DNA of 35,955 nucleotides from Sphingobacteriia bacterium 24-36-13 (GTDB lineage Bacteria; Bacteroidota; Bacteroidia; Chitinophagales; Chitinophagaceae): positions 1 to 35,955 of the forward strand of contig NCHN01000027.1 of NCBI GenBank assembly GCA_002281875.1. Reading direction: 5' to 3'. Both the position numbers and the translations under genes were made by a program. Positions 16,562 to 23,326 of this stretch are shown here, piece by piece; position 1 is the first letter of the stretch; each line of letters begins with the position of its first letter. The notes beneath the pieces were generated by a model, which did no database searches, was not told where the DNA came from, and saw nothing but the letters and a program-made list of their open reading frames with translations.

Positions 16562-18382
16562 ATGGCAATAGCTGAATTGGTGATGCCCAAATTGGGTGAA
16601 AGTATTATGGAAGCTACCATTCTTAAATGGCATAAGAAAGTAGGCGACCATGTTAAATTAGACGAAACCGTATTGGATATTGCTACTGATAAAGTAGACA
16701 GTGAAGTTCCCTCTACTGTGGAAGGAACCATTACTGAAATCCTTTACAATGTGAACGATGTTGTACCAATTGGTACAGTTATCGTAAGAGTTGAAACTGC
16801 TGCAACTGCGAGCGTTCCAACACCTGCCCTAGTTGTTGCTGCTCCAATTGTTGAAGCGCCACTACCAGAACCTGTACCAGTTGCAGCACCTACACCTGTG
16901 GTTGAAACTCCTGCTCCTACACCTGTTCCAGTTGTGCCTCCACCAGTGGTAGAAGTACCTTACACTCCAAGTGCTCCTATGGTAGAATTAATGAGCAAGC
17001 CGGCTTCTAACAGATTCTATTCTCCATTGGTATTAAATATTGCGAACAGCGAAGGAATCAGCCTAAGTGAATTAGAAAGGATACCAGGAACAGGCAATGA
17101 TGGTCGTGTTTCTAAAAAAGATATTTTACAATATGTTGCAGATAAAAAAGCCGGTAAGGTTCCATCCTTCCAGCCTGCTCCAGTTTATGCTGCAGCGCCT
17201 CAATATATTACACCAGTTGCTGCACCACAACCTGCACCAGCACCACAACCAGTTGCCGCACCACAACCAGCCCCTGTTCCTGTTGTAACACCTGAGCCAG
17301 TTGCAACTCCAACACCTGCTGCTGAAACGCCTGTAGTTACACCAGCTCCAGCGCCAACACCAGCAGCAGTTCCAGCGGTTGAACAATCACAGCCAATTGT
17401 TCCTGTTTATCAAGAACCAATTGTACCTGTGGTACCAGCGCCACAACCTGTTGCACAACAACCTGCAGCACCACAACCAACTTATCAAGCAGCTCCTCAA
17501 CCTACTTACCAGCAAGCACCTGAGCCTGTTATGAAATCTGCTTCAAGATTTCCTGAACAAAATGTTGCTGCTTTTGCTGCTCCTATGCCTCCACCGCCAC
17601 AAGCGATTTTTGCACAACCATCAGGTAGGTATTCTGACCCTTCCATGGTGAAGGTTTCAGGCGAAACTGAAATAATTGAAATGGATCGTATGCGTAAGCT
17701 TATTGCGAAGCATATGGTAGATAGTAAACATACCAGTCCGCATGTTACCAGCTTTGCTGAAGCAGATGTGACCAATATGGTAATGTGGAGAACCAAAGTC
17801 AAAAATGAATTTGAGCAGCGTGAAAGCACCAAGCTTACTTTTACTCCAATGTTTGTAGAATGTATTGCGAATGTGATTAAGCGCTTCCCTTACATCAACT
17901 GCTCATTAGACGGTGATAAAATCATTCTAAAAAAAGACATTAATATTGGAATGGCTACAGCTTTACCTTCTGGCAACTTAATTGTTCCAGTAATTAAAGG
18001 AGCCGACCAAATGAATATTGTTGGTCTAAGCAAAGCAGTAAATGGATTAGCAGACGCAGCTAGAAATGCCAAACTAAAACCTGAAGATACCACTGGTGGT
18101 ACATTCACATTAACGAATGTTGGTACTTTCGGAAGTTTAATGGGAACGCCTATCATCAGTCAACCTCAGGTTGCAATCATGGCAGTAGGTGCTATTAAGA
18201 AACGCCCAATGGTAATGGAAGGACCAGATGGAGATACCATTGCTATTAGACATATGATGTACTTATCATTAAGTTATGATCATCGTATAGTAGATGGAAG
18301 TATTGGGGCCAGTTTTCTAACCGAAGTGGCCAAAGAATTTGAAAAATGGGATATAAATAAACAATGGTTTCATTACTTATAA
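16562..18382 (+). CDS. 2-oxo-acid dehydrogenase E2 (dihydrolipoamide acyltransferase)
   Basis: A 606-residue E2 core subunit of a 2-oxo-acid dehydrogenase complex, which transfers the acyl group from E1 via lipoyl-lysine to CoA. The lipoyl domain is residues 1-80 with lipoylated Lys44 in TDKVDSEVPSTVEG. A Pro/Ala/Val linker follows (about 85-145), then the E3/E1-binding domain (FYSPLVLNIANSEGISLSEL to KDILQYV, about 155-197). A second, longer Pro/Ala/Gln linker (about 200-335) leads to the catalytic domain, which ends with the active-site motif SYDHRIVDG (His-x-x-x-Asp-Gly). DKVDSEVPS resembles branched-chain-type E2 more than succinyl- or acetyl-type enzymes, so I favour branched-chain or broad specificity with modest confidence. 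No E1 or E3 gene is adjacent. It has its own promoter, and an intrinsic-terminator-like hairpin lies 12 bases after its stop. Confidence 0.92.
   Translation: MAIAELVMPKLGESIMEATILKWHKKVGDHVKLDETVLDIATDKVDSEVPSTVEGTITEILYNVNDVVPIGTVIVRVETAATASVPTPALVVAAPIVEAPLPEPVPVAAPTPVVETPAPTPVPVVPPPVVEVPYTPSAPMVELMSKPASNRFYSPLVLNIANSEGISLSELERIPGTGNDGRVSKKDILQYVADKKAGKVPSFQPAPVYAAAPQYITPVAAPQPAPAPQPVAAPQPAPVPVVTPEPVATPTPAAETPVVTPAPAPTPAAVPAVEQSQPIVPVYQEPIVPVVPAPQPVAQQPAAPQPTYQAAPQPTYQQAPEPVMKSASRFPEQNVAAFAAPMPPPPQAIFAQPSGRYSDPSMVKVSGETEIIEMDRMRKLIAKHMVDSKHTSPHVTSFAEADVTNMVMWRTKVKNEFEQRESTKLTFTPMFVECIANVIKRFPYINCSLDGDKIILKKDINIGMATALPSGNLIVPVIKGADQMNIVGLSKAVNGLADAARNAKLKPEDTTGGTFTLTNVGTFGSLMGTPIISQPQVAIMAVGAIKKRPMVMEGPDGDTIAIRHMMYLSLSYDHRIVDGSIGASFLTEVAKEFEKWDINKQWFHYL
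17155..17540 (+). repeat. Low-complexity Pro/Ala/Gln-coding repeat (E2 linker)
   Basis: This stretch inside the E2 gene encodes imperfect iterations of units such as APQPAP, PVAAPQP and PTYQ. At DNA level, units like CCACAACCAG and CCAGTTGC recur many times. It is the flexible swinging-arm linker between the peripheral-subunit-binding and catalytic domains. Such DNA can expand or contract by slippage, so linker length may vary between strains. Confidence 0.7.
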
Positions 18383-19104
18383 AATTTAAAAAAACCCTGA
18401 TGATTATCGGGGCTTTTTTTTGCATTTCGATTCATTTAACAGCGCAAACACCTGGTCTTGGAACTTGGAATGTGTTAACTGGGCGTTTCAATTACAATAG
18501 CAAATGGAGTTCTTTTATTGAATTGCAATTACGCTCTCAACAAACATTTAATCATTTTAATTACCATGAAGTAAAGGGTGGAATTGCTTATGCAATTAGT
18601 CCTTCTTTAACCGCATTAGTTGGAACAGGTAGGTATATCACTTATCAATTAACTGATAATTTTAAAACCCCATTTTTGGTAAGTGAAAACAGAATTTGGC
18701 AACAATTGATTTGGAACCAAACATTTCAATCATTTAGAATTGAACATAGATTAAGGTCAGAACAACGATATACATCCAATGGATATAGAAATAGATTCAG
18801 GTATAGGATTAGTGGCATTGTGCCTTTAAATAATAAAACAATCACCAATAAGACCTTTTTTTTAAATACTTCCAATGAATTTCACTTTAATAACGAAGGG
18901 GTATTTTTTGAGCAAAATCGCTATTATTTAGGAGGAGGCTACAATTTCAATAGCCAATTGAGTTTACAATTAGGCTGGTTAAATCGTTCAGACTTTTTTA
19001 CACAGAATAGGGCTCAATACAAGAATTTTTTGCAAACAAGTGTGCAATTCACTTTTAGTAAAAGTAAAAAGTCTACCATAAAAAATTTAGGATCGGTCGA
19101 TTAA
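18364..19104 (+). CDS. DUF2490 family protein, probable outer-membrane barrel
   Basis: A 246-residue exported protein of the DUF2490 family. After the signal peptide (basic KFKK, hydrophobic LMIIGAFFCISI, probable cleavage A27|Q28 in HLTAQT) the chain shows GLGTWNVLTGRFNYNSKWSS, the family opening, and then alternating beta-strands with many aromatic residues (FRIEHRLRSEQRY, YRNRFRYRISG) and an ending QTSVQFTFSK, as in small outer-membrane barrels. Its function is unknown. The start at 18364 overlaps the E2 gene by 19 bases; the alternative ATG at 18400 would lose all basic residues of the signal peptide and lies in the loop of a terminator-like hairpin, so I prefer 18364. The gene therefore appears translationally coupled to E2, with a terminator-like structure inside its first 20 codons. 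It abuts the convergent rsmD gene with no gap. Confidence 0.75.
   Translation: MVSLLIKFKKTLMIIGAFFCISIHLTAQTPGLGTWNVLTGRFNYNSKWSSFIELQLRSQQTFNHFNYHEVKGGIAYAISPSLTALVGTGRYITYQLTDNFKTPFLVSENRIWQQLIWNQTFQSFRIEHRLRSEQRYTSNGYRNRFRYRISGIVPLNNKTITNKTFFLNTSNEFHFNNEGVFFEQNRYYLGGGYNFNSQLSLQLGWLNRSDFFTQNRAQYKNFLQTSVQFTFSKSKKSTIKNLGSVD
18395..18421 (+). terminator. Intrinsic-terminator-like hairpin after the E2 gene, inside the next gene
   Basis: CCCTGAT (18395-18401), loop GATT, ATCGGGG (18406-18412; one T-G wobble), then C and eight T (18414-18421), preceded by a run of seven A. This is a textbook rho-independent terminator, 12 bases after the E2 stop. It coincides with codons 11-20 of the DUF2490 gene, so it may terminate, attenuate, or be overridden when ribosomes finishing E2 re-initiate nearby. 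Confidence 0.65.
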
Positions 19105-19647
19105 TTATTCAACCCTTTCAAAAAAGGAAAACAGGGTTGTTCCGTAGTTCCGAACAAATGAAAACCCTTCCATTTTTTCGTAGGCATTTCTAGGGGTATG
19201 TTCTAAAACAAAAAAACCACCGGGCGCAATCATTTTTTTAGCTACAATTATTTTGGGAATTTCGTCAATGGTACCTAAAGCGTAAGGAGGACCAGCAAAT
19301 ATAAAATCATATTGTTTGGTACAACTTTGCAAAAAAGAGAATACATCCATCTTTAGCAATTGAACATTTTCCATACCTAACATGGCGGCATTCTTTCCAA
19401 TGAAACCATGCATAATGGGGTCTTTCTCAACAATAGTCAACTGTTCCGCACCTCTAGAAGCCAATTCGTAACTGATACAACCTGTACCACCAAATAAGTC
19501 AAGGGTTTCAATACCATCAAAACTCATTCTATTTTGTAAAATATTGAACAAGCCTTCTTTGGCTATATCTGTGGTAGGTCTTGTGTGGGGCATATTGGCT
19601 GGTGGACTAATCCTTCTTCCACCCCATTTCCCAGAAATAATTCTCAT
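19105..19647 (-). CDS. rsmD: RsmD-family 16S rRNA guanine-N2 methyltransferase with altered catalytic motif
   Basis: A 180-residue protein of normal length for RsmD, which methylates N2 of G966 (E. coli numbering) in 16S rRNA during 30S assembly. The N-terminus MRIISGKWGGRRISPP and the THxRPTTD-like segment HTRPTTDIAKEGLFNIL are typical. Motif I is LDLFGGTGCISYELASRGA (about residues 49-67) and the acidic motif II lies in TIVEKDP. The catalytic motif, normally [DN]-P-P-[YF], reads FAGPPYAL with Gly119 in place of Asp; the codon at 19291-19293 is GGT on the coding strand, one base from GAT. The loss of this acidic/amide residue could weaken catalysis; see the finding. The gene overlaps the DUF3822 gene by four bases (ATGA) and abuts the convergent DUF2490 gene. 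Confidence 0.88.
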   Translation of the reverse strand: MRIISGKWGGRRISPPANMPHTRPTTDIAKEGLFNILQNRMSFDGIETLDLFGGTGCISYELASRGAEQLTIVEKDPIMHGFIGKNAAMLGMENVQLLKMDVFSFLQSCTKQYDFIFAGPPYALGTIDEIPKIIVAKKMIAPGGFFVLEHTPRNAYEKMEGFSFVRNYGTTLFSFFERVE

Positions 19648-20486
19648 AGTGCCAATTTAAAAAACGGCGCAAAATAATGCGGAGGATATTCTTTATTTAC
19701 TTCAAACATAATTCCATTCGCCTCCATAGAGTTGATTTCTATATTCTCGTACACTTTCTTTAATTGTAAGTACAATTCAGTATTTAAATCAATCATGCCG
19801 CTAAGCTCAACAATCGCAAACTCAGTATTTATGCCAAATTGTTGTGCAGCACGTATAATATAGTAAACAGCGTCTTCCGCAATTTTAAAAGAGAAAGTTT
19901 GAATCATTTGAATTTTTGCATCTTTAAAAATGGCCATAATAAAATGCCCATGATAAAATTGCAATTTCACCAATTGCTCCTCATTCTTGCGCCTATTCAT
20001 TACATCATTTAACAATGAAGTATACACATGTGATGTTTGAAAAATGATAAACTGCCTGGTCAATAATTCAGCCAACGACTTTTTAATTCGATAGGTATTG
20101 ATAAAACTTCTAGTGGCAATCAGTTTTTCATACTTTACTTCCATCCTACTACTTTCACCATAAATAAGGTTTAAGTAATCTTCCGCTGATGTTGCAGTAA
20201 GAAATTTTTCAGGAACTAAAATAGATTCAGGTGTACAAAAATAACAGGTAACTAATTTGTAGGTTTTATTAAACAGTTTAGAAATGGTTTTGATTTCATA
20301 AAAGATATCATTCCAATCCTCTGTTTGATCTTTGTCTAAACTAAAATATTCAAATGCTACGATGGTTCCATTGTCTACTTTTTTAGACATGCAACGCATT
20401 TCCTGCTCATCCAATTCTATGATTAGCTGAAAAGCAGATCCACTAATGGGATCCTCGTTATAAAATCCTGCTTTTTTCCTGGCCAT
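19644..20486 (-). CDS. DUF3822 family protein
   Basis: A 280-residue protein of DUF3822, a family found in Bacteroidota and very often encoded directly before rsmD. There is no signal peptide or membrane segment, so it is cytoplasmic. Visible stretches include SAFQLIIELDEQEMRCMSKK near the start, FYEIKTISKLFNKTYKLVTC, and FYHGHFIMAIFKDAKIQMIQ, whose alternation of strands and helices is compatible with an actin/ASKHA-like fold; I recall this fold being suggested for the family but cannot confirm it here. The stop overlaps the rsmD start as ATGA, which implies translational coupling and possibly a shared role in ribosome maturation. It has a -7-like box at 20535-20542 and is divergent from the MATE gene. 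Confidence 0.8.
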   Translation of the reverse strand: MARKKAGFYNEDPISGSAFQLIIELDEQEMRCMSKKVDNGTIVAFEYFSLDKDQTEDWNDIFYEIKTISKLFNKTYKLVTCYFCTPESILVPEKFLTATSAEDYLNLIYGESSRMEVKYEKLIATRSFINTYRIKKSLAELLTRQFIIFQTSHVYTSLLNDVMNRRKNEEQLVKLQFYHGHFIMAIFKDAKIQMIQTFSFKIAEDAVYYIIRAAQQFGINTEFAIVELSGMIDLNTELYLQLKKVYENIEINSMEANGIMFEVNKEYPPHYFAPFFKLAL

Positions 20487-20534
20487 TCATCTTAATTACG
20501 TTGCAATAATATATAAAAAAGCATTAACGGAGAG

Positions 20535-20542
20535 CGAAGATA
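20535..20542 (-). promoter_or_regulatory. Probable promoter of the DUF3822-rsmD operon
   Basis: The minus strand reads TATCTTCG followed by C, identical to the gyrA box and one base from TAnnTTTG. It ends 48 bases before the start codon at 20486. A divergent box of the same TTCG type lies 20 bases away at 20562-20569. Confidence 0.45.
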
Positions 20543-20561
20543 TTATGAGCACTCATTTTAC

Positions 20562-20569
20562 TAACTTCG
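20562..20569 (+). promoter_or_regulatory. Probable promoter of the MATE transporter gene
   Basis: TAACTTCG followed by C is a one-base variant of TAnnTTTG. The ATG at 20579 is only 9 bases further, so the transcript would have a leader of a few bases at most and be nearly leaderless. Confidence 0.45.
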
Positions 20570-20578
20570 CTGCCCAAT

Positions 20579-21934
20579 ATGAGCAATCTTCAGCCACTTA
20601 ATCTTCAAGTAAATACAGGGAATAAAGCCATCCTTCGTATAGCATTGCCCATATCTGCATCAATTGTTGTTCCTCAAATCAACTTTATTACTAATAATAT
20701 TTTTTTGGGAGGATTAGGGCAGAAAGAATTAGGGATTGCAGGTATTACAGGAGTTTATTACTTAATGTTTGCAGTAATTGGAAATGGATTGAATAATGGG
20801 TTACAAGCCTTAATCTCTAGAAGGGCGGGGGAAAATAGAATTGATGAAATTGGAATCCTGTTTTGGCATGGAGTACGAATAGCTATGTTCTTTGCCATAT
20901 TTGGTATTTTAACCACATGGTTTGTTGCACCAATGGTATTGCATTGGTCGTTGCATGATCCCGAAGGAATAGATATGGCTATTCAATTTTTGTCCATTCG
21001 TATTTGGGGCTTACCGCTACTATATATCTACCAAATGCGCAATGCATTATTAGTAGGAATTAATCAAAGCAAATTATTGGTACTAGGTACTGCAACAGAA
21101 GCCATCATCAATATTGTATTTGACTATGGATTGATTTACGGTAAACTGGGCATGCCTAATTTAGGGTTCAATGGAGCTGCTTATGCATCCATTATTGCTG
21201 AAGGAGCTGGCTTGTTGGCTGTATTTTTAGTCATTCGTTTTAATGGAATGAGTAAAAAAATCAACTTATTTAATAAAGTTGCTTATCAATTCTCCTATAT
21301 CAAGCTCATCCTAAATCAATCTTACCCACTTATTCTGCAACACGTCATCAGCATTATGAGCTGGGAATATTTTTACATTTTGATTGAGCACCATGGTGCC
21401 AGAGACCTTGCTGTATCTAATACCATGCGAAATCTTTTTGGATTTTTTGGTTGTTTTACTTGGGCATTTGCTGCTACCACCAATACGATGGTTAGTAATG
21501 TAATTGGCCAAGGAAGAAAAGAAGAAGTACTACCTCTCATTTATAGAATACTAAAATGGAGTATGGGATTTGCTTGTATTGTATTTATTTTCTTAAATGT
21601 GTTTCCAAGGGCATTTCTTGGCATTTACGGGCAGGGGGAAGATTTTATTCAAGCAGGTATTCCTGTGCTTAGGGTGGTGTCTATTGCTATGATTATGATG
21701 TCTGCAGCAACTGTTTGGGTAAATGCGGTAACCGGTACTGGAAATTCTAAAATGAATTTATTTACAGAAGTTGCAACCATTATTTTTTACTTGGTATACG
21801 TGTACATCGTTTTAGAAAAAATGAACATGCCCATCACATGGGGATGGGCAAGCGAATGGCTGTATTGGTCTATTATGTTTATTCCATCGTTTTGGTATAT
21901 CACCAGCAATCGTTGGAAAAAAATAAATATCTAG
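20579..21934 (+). CDS. MATE family efflux transporter
   Basis: A 451-residue inner-membrane protein with about 12 hydrophobic segments arranged as two homologous halves, the architecture and length of MATE (multidrug and toxic compound extrusion) cation-driven antiporters. The first half contains ALPISASIVVPQINFITNNI and GNGLNNGLQALISRRAGENR, the conserved loop after helix 2 in which the G-x-x-x-G-x-Q/A-x-L-x-S-R pattern is seen. The second half repeats it as TWAFAATTNTMVSNVIGQGR. Substrate and coupling ion cannot be inferred. The gene is monocistronic with a short leader; its stop shares the palindrome CTAG with the stop of the convergent acyl-CoA-binding-protein gene. Confidence 0.92.
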   Translation: MSNLQPLNLQVNTGNKAILRIALPISASIVVPQINFITNNIFLGGLGQKELGIAGITGVYYLMFAVIGNGLNNGLQALISRRAGENRIDEIGILFWHGVRIAMFFAIFGILTTWFVAPMVLHWSLHDPEGIDMAIQFLSIRIWGLPLLYIYQMRNALLVGINQSKLLVLGTATEAIINIVFDYGLIYGKLGMPNLGFNGAAYASIIAEGAGLLAVFLVIRFNGMSKKINLFNKVAYQFSYIKLILNQSYPLILQHVISIMSWEYFYILIEHHGARDLAVSNTMRNLFGFFGCFTWAFAATTNTMVSNVIGQGRKEEVLPLIYRILKWSMGFACIVFIFLNVFPRAFLGIYGQGEDFIQAGIPVLRVVSIAMIMMSAATVWVNAVTGTGNSKMNLFTEVATIIFYLVYVYIVLEKMNMPITWGWASEWLYWSIMFIPSFWYITSNRWKKINI

Positions 21935-22188
21935 CCTTTTAATTGTTTAACTAAATCAATATACTGCTGCATAGCATCATCTTTAGTAATGCCTTGCAAT
22001 TTAGCCCATGCTTCGTGCTTGAACTTAGCAACAAAGTCGAACATATTTGCTGGACCTTCTTCCTTGTTATCGCCTTCTGTAGCTTGTTTATACAAAGCAT
22101 ACAGCTTTAATAAAGTATCATTATCAGGTTTTTCAGATAATGTTTTACTGTTGGCAACTGCTTCTAAAAATAAATCTTGTACGCTCAT
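21931..22188 (-). CDS. Acyl-CoA-binding protein (ACBP)
   Basis: An 85-residue cytoplasmic protein that is exactly one ACBP domain, a four-helix bundle binding medium- to long-chain acyl-CoA. The family signature is clear: LLKLYALYKQATEGD (about residues 26-40) and FKHEAWAKLQGITKDDAMQQ (about 56-75), with the Tyr and Lys residues that contact CoA in eukaryotic ACBPs. ACBP is near-universal in eukaryotes but patchy in bacteria. It is the last gene of a minus-strand run with folB and a TPR protein, 9 bases after the TPR gene, and overlaps the MATE stop by four bases. It probably buffers or delivers acyl-CoA in lipid metabolism; the thioesterase at 14784 is not adjacent. Confidence 0.95.
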   Translation of the reverse strand: MSVQDLFLEAVANSKTLSEKPDNDTLLKLYALYKQATEGDNKEEGPANMFDFVAKFKHEAWAKLQGITKDDAMQQYIDLVKQLKG

Positions 22189-22197
22189 ATAGTGGTT

Positions 22198-22959
22198 TTA
22201 TTGTAATGATGCTAATAGTTTGGCTCCCTCTGCTTTTAAAGCAATATCATTAAAAGAGCGGTTAGGCATTTTAACCAATCTTTCTAATACTTCTATAGCT
22301 TTTGAAGGCTGCCTATTCTCTTTATAGGCTTTTGCTAAATCTAATTGGTTGGTAACAAAATAGGGCTCCAATGTTTTAGACTTTTCCATGTATAAAATGG
22401 CTTTATCCAAATCTCCATTAGGTAAGCCACCATAAAACAATTTTACCGCAGCTTTTTTAATTCCAGATAGCGTAACCATTTCATAATGCCATTTACCCAA
22501 TGTATAGTTGGCTCTTGCATGATTGGCATTAATGCTTAATGCTTTGTCGGCATATTCTTTCACGTCTTTAACATAAGCCACTATCTTTTTATTCTCAATA
22601 TCCAAGTCGGTCATTTTACCTGAAACAGTAGCCATTGCATAATTGGCATCCGCATTATTGGGATCAATTTTCAAAGCCCTTTGCGCATAAGCCATTGCAG
22701 ATTCAAAAAATAATCGCTTATTGTTTTGGTCTTTTTCTCTACCCCCTATTGCAATTTCCAATTCGGTGGCTTTAACCAAATATTTGATATTGTTGGGTTC
22801 TAATACTAAAATCTGTTTGTACTTAGCTAGTGCCTCTGGTTCTTTTAATTGGCGTTCTATATTTTCGGCCTCTTTAGCTAAAATGGCAATGTCTTGTGAA
22901 AAGGCAGTTCCAATCCAACTACAAAAAACCAACCCTATAAAAAGAAATCTAATTTTCAT
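22198..22959 (-). CDS. Exported TPR protein
   Basis: A 253-residue tetratricopeptide-repeat protein with a signal peptide (MKIRFLFIGLVFCSWIGTAF, probable cleavage S21|Q22), so periplasmic. Repeats include LKEPEALAKYKQILVLEPNN, AMAYAQRALKIDPNNADANY, VKEYADKALSINANHARANY and DKAILYMEKSKTLEPYFVTN, close to TPR consensus at the A-x-x-x-P positions. It starts inside folB (11-base overlap) and is followed 9 bases later by the acyl-CoA-binding-protein gene. TPR proteins are adaptors; no partner can be named. The close packing with cytoplasmic folate and acyl-CoA genes looks like transcriptional convenience rather than shared function. Confidence 0.85.
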   Translation of the reverse strand: MKIRFLFIGLVFCSWIGTAFSQDIAILAKEAENIERQLKEPEALAKYKQILVLEPNNIKYLVKATELEIAIGGREKDQNNKRLFFESAMAYAQRALKIDPNNADANYAMATVSGKMTDLDIENKKIVAYVKDVKEYADKALSINANHARANYTLGKWHYEMVTLSGIKKAAVKLFYGGLPNGDLDKAILYMEKSKTLEPYFVTNQLDLAKAYKENRQPSKAIEVLERLVKMPNRSFNDIALKAEGAKLLASLQ

Positions 22960-23323
22960 AATCTCCTCTATTGACTTTTAATGAAACCCCCAGACTGCCC
23001 TCAAACTGTGCAATAGGTGGTTTTAACTTATTGATTGAAATATGTACATAGTCAGATAGAGAAAACTGTGCCAAAATTTCATTGGCAATATCAGATGCAA
23101 TAGTTTCTAATAAGGGGGTTGCAATTTGCATGCGCTTTTTTACCAATTCATATACCAATGCATAATTAATAGTATCCGCTATATGAACAATAGGAAATTC
23201 TGTAGGTGTAAAACCCACTTCAATATTTATAGCAAACTCATTACCCAACACCTGCTCTTCCTTGTACAGTCCATGGTAAGCAAAAAATCGTAAATCAGTT
23301 AAATGAATATTGGCTTTGCTCAT
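22949..23323 (-). CDS. folB: Dihydroneopterin aldolase
   Basis: A 124-residue cytoplasmic enzyme of folate biosynthesis that cleaves 7,8-dihydroneopterin to 6-hydroxymethyl-7,8-dihydropterin and glycolaldehyde. Family features are present in order: LTDLRFFAYHGLYKEEQVLG at the start with the AYHGLYxEE motif, DTINYALVYELVKKRMQ in the middle, TPLLETIASDIANEIL with the pterin-binding Glu, and a catalytic Lys in ISINKLKPPIAQFEGSLG near the C-terminus. The length is normal (about 120). It lies 3 bases after trxB and overlaps the TPR gene by 11 bases. Confidence 0.95.
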   Translation of the reverse strand: MSKANIHLTDLRFFAYHGLYKEEQVLGNEFAINIEVGFTPTEFPIVHIADTINYALVYELVKKRMQIATPLLETIASDIANEILAQFSLSDYVHISINKLKPPIAQFEGSLGVSLKVNRGDYEN

Positions 23324-23326
23324 GAT

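Noticed and set aside
17126-17386. Antisense open frame rich in Trp and Cys opposite the E2 linker
   Set aside because: Its odd composition is the mirror image of the Pro/Ala/Gln-coding repeat on the plus strand; no start signal or independent support.
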